64,000 nt of DNA from Agarilytica sp045430345 (lineage in GTDB: Bacteria; Pseudomonadota; Gammaproteobacteria; Pseudomonadales; Cellvibrionaceae): NCBI GenBank assembly GCA_045430345.1, contig JAILXT010000001.1:930001-994000 (forward strand), given 5' to 3'. Position numbers and translations under genes: made by a program. Shown here in pieces: positions 55,201-61,262 of this stretch (positions are counted from its first letter, which is position 1; every line of letters starts with the position of its first letter). The notes under the pieces are model-generated. The model had not been told where the DNA came from, searched no databases, and saw only the letters and a list, made by a program, of their open reading frames with translations.

Positions 55201-55569
55201 CCACTCGATGGGAACCACATCCAAAATGATGAATATTTCATAGACGAACTGCATCGTAGGTCAGTTGCATATTGCTTAGGCCACAAACGTATTGAATCCA
55301 CCCTTACGCTACCCAAGGTATGGAATAAGGTGTCATTACCAACATACCCTTTCGCGAAAGACCATTATTGGATAGAAGACGATATCTTCACGCCCCCCCT
55401 TAATACGGAAAAATCAGAAACTTTAGCCAGTAAATCCAAAGGTAGACGAAACAAATTATCTGATAAAAATATATCAAAATCACTTGATGCCGTACTAGAA
55501 GGAATCATTGAAGGCAACATAGAGAGTAATTCTGCCATCAATACAATCATCAATATGGAGGTGGAATAA
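41767..55569 (+). CDS. Trans-AT polyketide synthase 1 (GNAT loading; four KS domains)
   Basis: A 4600-residue megasynthase. Start is ATG 41767, with GAGG 8 bases upstream and one base after the ER stop; the open frame extends further up inside the ER gene and is not used. Domain order: GNAT (~195-390), ACP (Ser437), KS1 (504-915, Cys671), ACP (Ser1203), ACP (Ser1316), KS2 (1417-1830, Cys1584), degenerate DH (~2035-2245), ACP (Ser2297), KS3 (2368-2795, Cys2535), KR (~3190-3400, Tyr3340), C-methyltransferase (~3480-3810), ACP (Ser3883), KS4 (3959-4380, Cys4120), basic/helical C-terminal docking tail. No AT domain is present. It ends with a KS whose processing domains are on the next protein. 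Domain borders are estimates. Confidence 0.97.
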   Translation: MDSPVASALYKVIKSIFDVSPISSQPRSITLNLTENDRIKSIVNTIIDNTYRGGNLTLFPVEIFFISENIDVPRTEYSLPDGFHYGESYTIEDVMSGENIDSLATTLPLFVITPQNRTPYSELIIHITKKGLPHAPLFTIENTPLEEINNFLIDSASFGVIPSKKVFEYTLNKNTATFFTRLDKHKISIRKATKDDITQLVTLESQCWNSALQMPKDILSLRLDNFPDGQLVIEKNSSVIGVIYTQRIKNKDELDDISCLDSHGLHHDDGKIAQLLALNILPEEQHHAYGDLLLEFLLQNSIFMKGIEHVIGVTRCKDYTKHQDISMPEYIHRKNSHGRSLDTVLRFHQLHGGKIERLVNGYRPGDQINQGSGVLVSYDIYNRRRDELSECPIWENPISTESSKSFINKALKEISEHYDNGLTNDIHTPLFELGIDSADLLDLSETLNSRFSIQIRPSFFFQYNTSDKIFAYIQENSPLISSSETRGDTSKTDIPLSDTTSSRDIAIIGISCRLPNGINHYDELWQTLKNGESAITSLPNNRWEWPANISPKTTHRGIDKGGFIDDIEKFDAQLFRISPREAELMDPQHRLLLEQSWSCIEDAGYKKSDLEGRSIGVFVGASGSDYQLRLIEQKEDICAHFGLSTSNAILANRLSYYFDWSGPSMLVDTACSSSLVALNEAVTSLRAGHCSQALVAGVNVMCHPATSIAYYKAGMLSKDGYCKTFDASANGYVRSEGVIAVLLKPLHQAIHDGDDIRGVIKGCSTNHGGQAAGLTVPNPIQHTELIEKAISDAHISVDQMDYLEAHGTGTSLGDPVEIEGLKTLFSKRKNPNHCVVGSIKSNLGHLEACAGLAGLLKVLLCFEHQRVPKNIHYHSLNPNIDLESSGLKISNTEHDFSKQSTPLTAGISSFGSGGTNAHVIVESFNRTINETSDTGPSVIILSAKTDNQLRTMAQSLIRFVEYNKFSINQIHQLAYTLQTRRESFEKRIGFIFANAEEIISGLRSYVETGTIRYDTSSNQSQSSLSKALDDWISGGTVNWHQYYTVAPQHMRAPTYVFNSKPYWKPLPKFNAVPMVDCSTNNLATQKNPNCTDSMAPKSEKSTMTLIEESVYKKPDYVITANKPRGISLKSIIPTDKQPNREIGINIDSTDKDPISLATEMRITTITTRSDITKALTKSLSSLLFLDDSDIDINEQFTYMGLDSISGVEWLRNVNRDLDLTLTATAIYSYPTITQLAEHIVNKVDNHPQECKDSEPQRNITIEVRESEKTNPEQTNDLDGDSGHIKDVIESALAEVLFLPVEEIDSDEPFSYLGLDSISGVEFVRLINKSLSTNLSATLIYSYPSISQLVHHIASDHYLKNTHANSSFCITPKDTNTHEETSSNASSSKSKRSTAFPLNYEIPTNNIENIDHRPRSSKIAIIGMAGQYPGASHLSQYWENLIQGINSVTEIPNTRWNKFDYYDARPFQKGKTNSKWLGALSDIECFDADFFGITSEEAIQMDPQQRLFLQEAYHSIENSGYSPESLKGKNCGVYLGVSNNEYATLLRESAYGAADRIGNNLGIAAARIAYYLDIKGPALAIDTACSSSLVAVHLACQALRNNEVNLALAGGACTYLTPELYIGMSVSGMLAPDGQCKTFDDLADGIVPGEGIGAVMLKRLEDAEADNDNILGVIIGSGINQDGKTNGITAPNGKSQTALIRDIYERFDIDSQTISYVETHGTGTKLGDPIELEALSEVFSKHNTKKQYCILGSVKTNLGHTSAASGIAGLHKTLLALKHRKIPKNIHFKKPNSHFNFPSSPFIVNTQTQDWKEQEEARRAAISSFGISGTNAHIVVEEYCYKNDEEIQSGIPAIFVCSAINEERLVANLKSLHSYLSNNRDISLHNLCYTLQTGRNPMKKRLAIVADNIDSLRNSIQSHINGEDTGSTLHYDISTTNISTIFEAHDLSTIVSQWAKNGSMNKIANLWVNGIDIDWNSLPYRNGLRKIELPGYEFSKSKFWIPNSNGVLKDALESATYNLKSSSIPKSSPPIPNDQTVSVNEATLIVETLREYINFHPNVDSSQSSVSLCNITFISQPSNRQNINVDIKEDTKHGALTFTCAQGDNKAIFKGEINSNDTNKLSSKPLHDTLARCGQKIENSPAVINDPKEITRIHRGEKELLIRCCQTDDFPIEERNESLINVLFYSISKFLKTPVDTIKRIFFSQPPPKSTWILLEEKKQGYNAYICDDRGTICIGFEGITLRDNADTDSYKEYVGSSHVNTESPVIKKIMGIISTISDLPPARLNVDTELGEYGFDSIKLNHLASQLNQEFSIAITPILFFQYPTIKTLCEYLSENHQLNVRAGTTDEKINKPSGARHYDSNNDNRDAIAVVGISVCLPGANNLNEFWQNLLNGKDCIEEIPPSRWDWRDYWGDPSKEALKTNIKWGGFAKELTYFDPLFFGISPREAEMMDVQQRALITAVWKALEDAGYAPGSLAGSQTAILVGTGGGSFGKRVPTLDTEAGSMLGMIPSIGPNRISHLLDIHGPSEPIETTCSSSLVALHRSISLLRNKECNMAIAGGVNVLATPEPFCSLSKAGMLSKDGRCKTFSQDANGYARGEGAGIVVLKRVADAERDGDNIYGLILGSAENHGGKSQSLTAPNPVAQTDLLKKAFSSADVASSSIGYIEAHGTGTVLGDPIETHALKMAFSSDGSTPETTKCGIGSVKTNIGHLELASGIAGVIKVILQLKHKTLVKSLHAETLNPLLDLEDSPLFVVQENQKWNPHSSPSGKTLPRRAGVSSFGFGGVNAHVILEEYPEKTTHITDNGAPDRCIIILSAKSRSALRVKTQQLCQEITNNKKTSLQSLAYTLQVGRDDMRYRLALIGSDLSTIQQELNKWIHNESSACQESEVLPNAVMEGSPVKPDLLSTLESEKIPKIVEAWLSGKSIHWPDLYTTQPTRTSLPSYPFEGKDYLPRLATEIQEQTAGSEEQNNHLSGYRCFAPIWDTFEPNFAVNENPSMKNMLIFGELEHLNIPNYDTNLHQIPLTKESDTTSLVRLIKQHSEKFDRIVWRVPTNPLDTLGSQTIIDSQGIGVLSGLKVIQALLASGYTQQNLRIDVITENTVSAHQDDRINPSHSCIHGLIGTLAKEQSNWDINLVDIDRKDKIPWHEILNIQADKRGRSIAVRRNEWYRKQLIPVNNWDSQCRSFTDNGVYVIIGGAGDVGVYMTEYLIREYNAQIIWLGRRPLNKQIEDKINQVNVGCICPQYLQADASDHDALLTAYQQIKILHQRINGVIHAAMVFSSDEIKDVNPDNFENILKSKVHSSVRVADVFKGEPLDFVLYFSSLITCIKNPKQSHYAAACEFKDAFAYRMSHEWQCATKIVNWGYWATQDVVQSEDYDQLLSIGIGFIEKDKGMALLETLISSPVTQLGFMRTTKPIPIENSLDKELITTPYHAIDQSQLDETNIYSDRNIISIRNALKNDNSVLNDLLVTYLYTHLNEMGLFSDDQINIFERATEIGIPKSLHQWLKESLHVIENKHFITKGNNYNFIKNSSALTTKEARNLWLEKKSIWLADPAMKARALLLEPIFKELPRILTGKIRSTDVLFPNSSMELVGNVYKFNRVADFFNEALANTIVRILKNKIGANNDYKIRILEIGAGTGGTTTSILKNLSSYHKHIGEYCYTDISRAFLSHAEKTFGPENPFLTYKIFNVDKPLYGQGIDIAQYDIVVAANVLHATENMRRTLTNAKATLKQDGVILLNEISQNSLFMHLTFGLTEGWWLYDDIELRVPGSPALSPKNWKHVLHSVGFHSIQYMTKNAHDLGQQIIVAKSDGIVRQKQEKNPKHRNKTTNKEKQPPQYNEISNPITRIITECIQRLLKIPEEEIDVDTAFSDYGVDSITGVNLVNELNNTWESELETTILFDYATVTKLSEHIEKEYPDLSQKFQRKRDNKTTEYEKRAQNTVSSSTNTNNEKIAIIGVAGRFSQSDTIDELWDHLEKSEDLTSPVSRWDLEQYVDEIGSKEICRHGSFLDEIDAFDPMFFNISGVEARSMDPQQRIFLEESWHALEDAGYAGNSVKGKECGVFVGCMGGDYRELVEKNAPAQAMWGNSPSILPARIAYHLDLKGPAVAIDTACSSSLVAIHLACQSLRTGETEMALAGGVYVQCTPRFYINANRAAMLSPSGRCHTFDDSADGFVPGEGAGVLTLKRLADAERDGDHIYGVISGSGTNQDGATNGITAPSAISQEELLRKVYDGFGVNAADIQMVEAHGTGTRLGDPIEFSALTKAFKKDTKQAHYCAVGSIKTNIGHTTHAAGVAGVIKILLSLKHRRIPASLHFEHGNKNIQFKDSPFYVNTAIKDWGVPDNAIRRAAVSSFGFSGTNAHLVIEESPNKTRETTIWPSYLFLLSAKSQPQLKQQAIKLRTYIESNNGLSTDTISFTLLTGREHFEHRFSCVAQTLTDLMIHLNDFIEGVKSDYNTSSPPSDIQPDAFSDPLDGNHIQNDEYFIDELHRRSVAYCLGHKRIESTLTLPKVWNKVSLPTYPFAKDHYWIEDDIFTPPLNTEKSETLASKSKGRRNKLSDKNISKSLDAVLEGIIEGNIESNSAINTIINMEVE
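43276..45840 (+). other. PKS1 module 1: KS1-ACP-ACP, predicted beta-branching site
   Basis: KS1 has the complete triad (DTACSSSL with Cys671, EAHGTGTSLGDP, SNLGHLEACAG). No KR or DH follows, only a ~160-residue linker and tandem ACPs. The first is GLDSISGVEWLRNVN with Trp1209 six residues after Ser1203, the mark of ACPs that dock HMG-synthase beta-branching enzymes. The second has Phe1322 at that place. The expected intermediate is acetoacetyl, which the HMGS cassette would convert to a branched C5 acyl. Confidence 0.85.
46015..48780 (+). other. PKS1 module 2: KS2-degenerate DH-ACP
   Basis: KS2 is intact (DTACSSSL with Cys1584, ETHGTGTKLGDP, TNLGHTSAASG). The ~210 residues between its linker and the ACP look like the two hot-dog halves of a DH but lack the HxxxGxxxxP motif, and NESLINVLF stands where HPxLLDxxL is expected, so the catalytic His and Asp are missing. 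The ACP (GFDSIKLNHL, Ser2297) is normal. With no KR, the beta-keto group probably stays unless another enzyme acts. Confidence 0.75.
48865..53545 (+). other. PKS1 module 3: KS3-KR-cMT-ACP
   Basis: KS3 has IETTCSSSL (Cys2535), EAHGTGTVLGDP and TNIGHLELASG. The KR has Rossmann IIGGAGDVGVYM and YFSSL...SHYAAACEFKDAF with Tyr3340; the usual Asn is replaced, as in a known trans-AT KR subclass that pairs with methyltransferases. The cMT has ILEIGAGTGGTTTS and ANVLHATENM. The ACP has GVDSITGVNLV (Ser3883). The expected result is an alpha-methyl, beta-hydroxy unit. Confidence 0.85.
53641..55569 (+). other. PKS1 C-terminal KS4 (module 4 continues on PKS2)
   Basis: KS4 is complete: DTACSSSL (Cys4120), EAHGTGTRLGDP, TNIGHTTHAAG. 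It is followed by a linker, then a charged tail (KGRRNKLSDKNISKSLDAV and on) that likely docks to the N-terminal helix of PKS2. Confidence 0.85.
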
Positions 55570-55570
55570 A

Positions 55571-58500
55571 GTGAATAATACATCAATAAAAAACATTGTT
55601 TTACAATTAAAAGATGGCTCCATAAGCAAGCAGGAAGCCCGCAAACGCATCCTAGAATTAAAACAAAACGACATCAGCTATCGTTCAAATAATTTAACTT
55701 TACTTAATGCTGAGCTATCAGAAGACCTGTGCTATCGCGTTATATTGAGTGGAAAAGAGGATTTTTTCTGTGATCATATAATTAACAACAAAAAGATATT
55801 TCCTGCATCCGCGTACTTCGAGCTTGCAGCGACTGCGTGTAAATCCTTCTACAAAACAAACGACACACACGAACTTACTTTTCGCAATACTGTATGGATT
55901 AACCCGCTCATAGCCAACCAGGATGAAATAGAAGTAAACGTACAATTTACAAAAAAGGATACTTATTACGAGTTTATTATATGTAGTTACAAAGAAAATT
56001 CAGACACTGCCATTGAGCATGCTAGTGGATCTGTCGCTCTATCTTTAAAAACCACAACTAATACATTCGATATTACTACAGAACTAAGACAATGCGATTA
56101 CCGCATAATAGAAAAAGATGAGTGCTACACTCTGTTTGATAAACTGGGCATATCATACGGCCCTAGCCACCAAGCAATAGAAAACATTAGTATCGGAAAT
56201 GATAATAATGGCTATAAACAAGCCATTTCTAAATTACATTTAAAACAGAAACACCTTAACCCATCGTATACGCTTCACCCTGGGTTACTGGATACCGCCC
56301 TGCAAACTACAATCACTTATAGCCCAATCCTGGACGGAATTCAGAGAGAACCAACGCTCCCATTTTCAATCGAGTCTTTAGTCGTTCACGGCCAAATCCC
56401 TCCTACCTCGTGGGTATGGGTAAGATTTTCCATAGGCGCCACACCTAACGACCCAATTCGAAAACTAGACATTGACATCATAGATGAAAACGGAATACCG
56501 TGTGTATCTATACGTGGGTACAGCGCGCGTAAAACAGTATCTTCCATATCAACTCTAATTTTCAGCATCAAAGAAAAAAATATTTCTGCTAACATCGAAC
56601 AATCGCATCATCATCTAGCGAACGAGATTAACTTACCCATGCAGGTTATTCCGATTCTTGTTGGCGAGATCGAAACCTTCGCTTCAGAGTTAAAGCTAGA
56701 ATACCCTCGAACAAGGACACTAAAATACTTATCCAAAGAATCCGCCAGCGAATCAATCGAGGAGAGAGGAACACATTTCGAAACACTTACATGGGATCTC
56801 ATAAAACTCCTAAATCGTATTACCGAGGAACCACTCAAAACGCCTCTGGCAATACATCTAATCGTAAAACACGAACATCCTTATTTATCGATTGGATTAC
56901 ATGCAGCTCTGAAATCAGCACATAGAGAGTTTCCCAATATATATTCAAGTCTTGTTCAGGTAAAAGGCACTATCCCGCCAGACACTCTAGTAGATTACCT
57001 GCAAAAAATTCGCAGTATCGATGCAAACGGTACTTATCTAATTCACAACGAAAATGGACGAAGTAACCAACAGAAACAGGTTTGGATTGAAATACCAAAA
57101 AATTACGAAATCAATACCTTCTCACCGTGGAAAAACCAAGGTGTATACCTCATTACTGGCGGAAATGGTGGCATAGCTGGAATACTCGCAGAGGATATTG
57201 TTGAGAAATCAATCGGGGCACACATTTACCTTATTGGGCGATCTGCGCAAAGTATAGATCTTCAAACGAAGATTGAATCATGGAACAACTCAGGTCATAC
57301 CGTGCAGTATATTCAATCCGATGTATCGAATTCATTGAACTGCGAATCAATACGCACTGCGATAACCTCAAAACACACCTCTTTGAACGCTTTATTACAT
57401 TGCGCCGGAATAACAGATGATGGATTACTGAATTCAAAAACACAAAAGTCAGTGAGCCAAGTACTAGCCCCGAAAGTAAATGGAACACTTAATCTGTTCA
57501 AGGCATTCTCAGACTTTCTTCAAGGACCCATGGTCCTATTCTCATCAGGTAGCAGTGCATTTGGTAATGCAGGACAAACAGACTATGCTGCCGCAAATGG
57601 TTTTTTAGATGGTTTTTCGAAATATGTAAAAAATCGTCAAAGAAATGGAAAAACAAACATAGACTGTATCTCGATTAATTGGCCGCTTTGGCTTGACGGC
57701 GGAATGGAGGCAAGCCCCAAACTTATTCAACACATGCATAAAAAAGGATTGCATCCACTGAGCAATAAAGCAGGGTTACAGGCACTTTATGTTGCAATAA
57801 AATCTAAAGAAACTCAAGTTTCAGTACTTCATGGGGACTCGAAAAAAATAAGAGATCGAATAGAAAATATTAACATTGGTGATACCTGCACCATTAGTTC
57901 TAGTACACAACCAGAAATATTATCAAAAATTGATGATTCATCTTCTGAAAAACGGTCAGAATCACCCAATAACAGTATAAATAACACAGTAGAATCATTA
58001 CAAGATAGTACCGAGCATTTTTTACGAGTGGCTCTAGCAAAAGTTACCCAGCTTCCCATTTCTCGCATCGATAATACAACTAGATTCGATAAGTATGGTA
58101 TCGACTCATTGCTCGTAATGCAGTTTACAAAATCATTGGAAAATAATTTTGGTCCCCTACCCAAAACGCTATTATTTGAATACCAAACAATTGATGAACT
58201 CAGGGAGTACTTTTTCGAAGAACATAAACCCAGTTTAGAGAAAATGCTTCAATCTCAGACGCAGACGAAGCGCCCGAGTGATTCAACCGTAAATATCAAT
58301 ACACAACTCAGAAACCAAAAACCTGACACATCGGAAACACCCGCTCCACCCCATGGCAAGCGTTCAGATACAGATCCTAACTCAGACGAAATAGCGATTA
58401 TCGGCCTTGCTGGAAAGTACGCAAAATCCGATAACATACATGAATATTGGAAAAACCTCGCGGAGGGAAATGATTGCATCGAAACAATCCCTTCCTCCCG

Positions 58501-61024
58501 CTGGGATCACGCCGTACTTACATCCACCGGCGCGGCCGAGGAAGCAGACACAACACCCGCAACGTACGCAAAATGGGGGGGATTCATTGAAGGAGTCGAA
58601 AATTTTGACCCGCTATTTTTTAATATTTCACCACGCGATGCTGAACGCATGGACCCGCAGGAAAGAATGTTCCTGCAATGCGCACACGATACCCTCGAAG
58701 ATTCAGGATATACCGCAGAAAGCCTAAAAAAAAGTATAGAAAAATCCGAATCTGGCGACGTTGGTGTTTTTGTGGGCGTGATGTATGAAGAATATGTTCT
58801 TTACGGCGCACAAGAGCAAGCACTGGGAAACCAAATAACCCTTGCTGGTAGCCCCTCTTCAATCGCTAATCGTGTGTCATACAGCTTTGACCTTCATGGG
58901 CCAAGCATGGCGGTCGACACTATGTGTTCTTCATCGTTAAGCACAATTCATTTAGCCTGCCAAAGTATACGTAATAACGAATGCACCGTTGCTTTCGCTG
59001 GAGGGGTAAATCTATGTATTCACCCGAATAAATTTTTGCTTTTGGGGCAAGGTAAGTTTGCCGCTACAGACGGAAAATGTAAAAGCTTTGGTGACGGGGG
59101 CGATGGTTACGTACCAGGTGAAGGCGTCGGCGCTGTACTACTCAAACCACTGGCGCTAGCAGAACGGGACGGGGACCATATCTATGGAGTTATTAAAGGT
59201 AGCGCGCTAAACCACGGAGGAACAACAAATGCGTATACCGTGCCAAATCCTCGCGCACAAGCAAACGTTATCCGAAAAGCGATTAAACGAGCAAACATTC
59301 CCGCGGCGACCGTGAACTATATCGAGGCACATGGTACAGGAACTGCATTGGGAGACCCCATTGAGATATCGGGCCTATCTAACGCACTAAAAGATAGTGG
59401 AATTTCAAACTGTATCATAGGTTCAGCAAAATCAAATATTGGACACTGTGAAAGCGCAGCCGGAATCGCCGCAGTTACAAAAATATTACTGCAATTTAAG
59501 CATAATCAAATTGCGCCCTCCCTTCACTCAAGCACACTAAATCCTCATATAGATTTCGATCAAACCCCGTTTACAGTTCAGCAAAACCTGACGAACTGGC
59601 CGCATCCGTCTATTGATAGCATCCCCCATAAACGTCGTGCCGGCGCCTCTTCTTTTGGTGCCGGAGGTTCCAACGCACACATCATTCTTGAAGAGTATGT
59701 GACCAAAGAGCGAGATCATACTGACTCGGATAGAAAAGTCGTTGTTCCCATCAGCGCCGCAAGCGAAAAACAACTAACTGAGATAGCTAGGCGTTTACTT
59801 CACGATATCGAGCGTGCAGAAATGTGTAATACTGATATTAGTCGATTAGCCTATACGCTTCAGACCGGAAGACGCGCACATGAATATCGTATTGCATGGA
59901 TAGTTGACTCCTTGACAATGCTAAAACAGCGTCTTTCGGATTATATTGATGGAAAATCATCTAGCGACAATACAATAAAAGGGCATTCACCCGAATTTAA
60001 AAACCCCCTCGAGAACCTGCATAAAAACAACGAACTAACTTATTCGTTACGTGAATCAGCAAAAAAAGGAAATTATCAACAACTTGCTGAATTATGGTCA
60101 AACGGGCTGAAGTTTGACTGGTCATCACTATATACGAATGATCATCCTATACGTATTAGCTTACCTACCTACCCTTTTTTAAATCAACGCTATTGGTTGC
60201 CCGATACAAAATCGATAATCAACGGTGATGCAATCAATGGTTCGCCGCTATCTTTGGGTTCATATATACATCCCCTTTTACACCGAAACACTTCTGACTT
60301 TCAGGAACAGAGGTATACATCTAGCTATTCGGCACTAAGGCCTATACTCACCAGCAATATAGAAGGGGCATTGCTAGAAATGGCGAGGGCAGCGATACAA
60401 AATGCGTGCAGTTTAGGAAAAAATAAACACATCACACTATCTCACATTCAGTGGCACAACCCCGTTTTGTTAGGAAACGATAATACTGATCTCAATATTG
60501 CTCTAACCCTTAACGATAATAATATCGTATTTTTTGAGATCTATAGCGCCGATGATAAATATGATGAAGTAAGTCATTGTACCGGCCAAAGTGATATTGA
60601 TGATACGCGCCTCCAACGCACATTCACCATTTCGAATGAATATAGAGAAAACCAGACAACAAAAATATTAGAGGAAATAGATTTTCACGCTACACAAATC
60701 GAGTCTTTACCCGGTCTTGTCATTCCCCCTAATTTTATATCTGTCATCACAGAGGTACTTAACACCAAGATCATAATAGAAAACAAGAAAGAATCCTGCC
60801 ACTTCGCCATTGAATCTCTATCAGTCTATGCTGCCATGACAAGTAGATGTTGGTTGCTCATTGACTATACCAATAGCGATTTCAATAAACCAGGGGGCAT
60901 ACCATTACATATTATTAATGAACACGGAAAGGAATGCCTATTTATGTCCGTGATATTTGAGAATTTCCTATTCCCCCCCAAAGCCATAGATTCTGAACAA
61001 CAAAAAAGAGTGATCAATGAATAG
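55571..61024 (+). CDS. Trans-AT polyketide synthase 2 (DH-KR-ACP-KS-degenerate DH)
   Basis: An 1817-residue PKS starting at GTG 55571, one base after the PKS1 stop, with GGAGGTGG as RBS. An N-terminal docking helix (LQLKDGSISKQEARKRILEL) is followed by DH (~45-325; His69 in CDHIINNKKIFPAS and Asp241 in LHPGLLDTAL), KR (~520-730; GGNGGIAG, Tyr672 in TDYAAANGFLD), ACP (Ser846 in KYGIDSLLVM), KS5 (940-1375; Cys1119 in DTMCSSSL) and a C-terminal degenerate DH (~1565-1810). There is no AT, ER or terminal ACP or thioesterase. Module 4 is thus KS4/DH-KR-ACP (predicted enoyl product); module 5 is incomplete and must continue on a protein outside the window. Confidence 0.96.
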   Translation: MNNTSIKNIVLQLKDGSISKQEARKRILELKQNDISYRSNNLTLLNAELSEDLCYRVILSGKEDFFCDHIINNKKIFPASAYFELAATACKSFYKTNDTHELTFRNTVWINPLIANQDEIEVNVQFTKKDTYYEFIICSYKENSDTAIEHASGSVALSLKTTTNTFDITTELRQCDYRIIEKDECYTLFDKLGISYGPSHQAIENISIGNDNNGYKQAISKLHLKQKHLNPSYTLHPGLLDTALQTTITYSPILDGIQREPTLPFSIESLVVHGQIPPTSWVWVRFSIGATPNDPIRKLDIDIIDENGIPCVSIRGYSARKTVSSISTLIFSIKEKNISANIEQSHHHLANEINLPMQVIPILVGEIETFASELKLEYPRTRTLKYLSKESASESIEERGTHFETLTWDLIKLLNRITEEPLKTPLAIHLIVKHEHPYLSIGLHAALKSAHREFPNIYSSLVQVKGTIPPDTLVDYLQKIRSIDANGTYLIHNENGRSNQQKQVWIEIPKNYEINTFSPWKNQGVYLITGGNGGIAGILAEDIVEKSIGAHIYLIGRSAQSIDLQTKIESWNNSGHTVQYIQSDVSNSLNCESIRTAITSKHTSLNALLHCAGITDDGLLNSKTQKSVSQVLAPKVNGTLNLFKAFSDFLQGPMVLFSSGSSAFGNAGQTDYAAANGFLDGFSKYVKNRQRNGKTNIDCISINWPLWLDGGMEASPKLIQHMHKKGLHPLSNKAGLQALYVAIKSKETQVSVLHGDSKKIRDRIENINIGDTCTISSSTQPEILSKIDDSSSEKRSESPNNSINNTVESLQDSTEHFLRVALAKVTQLPISRIDNTTRFDKYGIDSLLVMQFTKSLENNFGPLPKTLLFEYQTIDELREYFFEEHKPSLEKMLQSQTQTKRPSDSTVNINTQLRNQKPDTSETPAPPHGKRSDTDPNSDEIAIIGLAGKYAKSDNIHEYWKNLAEGNDCIETIPSSRWDHAVLTSTGAAEEADTTPATYAKWGGFIEGVENFDPLFFNISPRDAERMDPQERMFLQCAHDTLEDSGYTAESLKKSIEKSESGDVGVFVGVMYEEYVLYGAQEQALGNQITLAGSPSSIANRVSYSFDLHGPSMAVDTMCSSSLSTIHLACQSIRNNECTVAFAGGVNLCIHPNKFLLLGQGKFAATDGKCKSFGDGGDGYVPGEGVGAVLLKPLALAERDGDHIYGVIKGSALNHGGTTNAYTVPNPRAQANVIRKAIKRANIPAATVNYIEAHGTGTALGDPIEISGLSNALKDSGISNCIIGSAKSNIGHCESAAGIAAVTKILLQFKHNQIAPSLHSSTLNPHIDFDQTPFTVQQNLTNWPHPSIDSIPHKRRAGASSFGAGGSNAHIILEEYVTKERDHTDSDRKVVVPISAASEKQLTEIARRLLHDIERAEMCNTDISRLAYTLQTGRRAHEYRIAWIVDSLTMLKQRLSDYIDGKSSSDNTIKGHSPEFKNPLENLHKNNELTYSLRESAKKGNYQQLAELWSNGLKFDWSSLYTNDHPIRISLPTYPFLNQRYWLPDTKSIINGDAINGSPLSLGSYIHPLLHRNTSDFQEQRYTSSYSALRPILTSNIEGALLEMARAAIQNACSLGKNKHITLSHIQWHNPVLLGNDNTDLNIALTLNDNNIVFFEIYSADDKYDEVSHCTGQSDIDDTRLQRTFTISNEYRENQTTKILEEIDFHATQIESLPGLVIPPNFISVITEVLNTKIIIENKKESCHFAIESLSVYAAMTSRCWLLIDYTNSDFNKPGGIPLHIINEHGKECLFMSVIFENFLFPPKAIDSEQQKRVINE
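60260..61024 (+). other. PKS2 C-terminal degenerate DH domain
   Basis: It opens like a normal trans-AT DH (IHPLLHRNTSDFQEQRYTS) but then goes directly to TSNIEGALLEMARAAIQNA, so the strand that carries the catalytic His (the ADHxxxGxxxLPG motif) is lost. In the second half PPNFISVITEVL replaces HPxLLDxxLQ, so the Asp is missing too. The fold is probably kept and the activity lost. Confidence 0.75.
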
Positions 61025-61262
61025 AGAAGATATATTTAACGTTATTAAAGCATGCGTTATCGACGTATTACCTGAAATGGAATCCCATACTTTTAGAGAC
61101 GGTGACACCTTGGAAGAGCTTGGCGCAAACTCTATGAACAAAGCGGATATCATCATGCTGACACTGGAGGAACTATCGCTCAATATTCCTCGAATTGAAG
61201 TATTTGGACCGAAGTCTGTTGGCGATCTAGCTGACCTGCTATATGGGAAATTTCATAAATGA
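61017..61262 (+). CDS. Stand-alone donor ACP of the beta-branching cassette
   Basis: An 81-residue acyl carrier protein with LEELGANSMNKADI, where Ser39 takes phosphopantetheine. The GANS(x)(x)(K/R)A(D/E) form is typical of AcpK-like donor ACPs that carry malonyl then acetyl for the HMG synthase. It overlaps PKS2 by 8 bases and the next KS gene by 4 bases. It is not likely to be the missing ACP of module 5. Confidence 0.93.
   Translation: MNREDIFNVIKACVIDVLPEMESHTFRDGDTLEELGANSMNKADIIMLTLEELSLNIPRIEVFGPKSVGDLADLLYGKFHK

Noticed and set aside
41719..55569. Longer PKS1 start inside the enoyl reductase gene
   Set aside because: ATG 41767 has an RBS and follows the reductase stop by one base; the extra 16 residues are lysine-rich shadow sequence.
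61017..61262. Stand-alone ACP as the missing ACP of PKS2 module 5
   Set aside because: The GANSMNKAD motif and the position before the Cys-to-Ser KS mark it as the beta-branch donor ACP.
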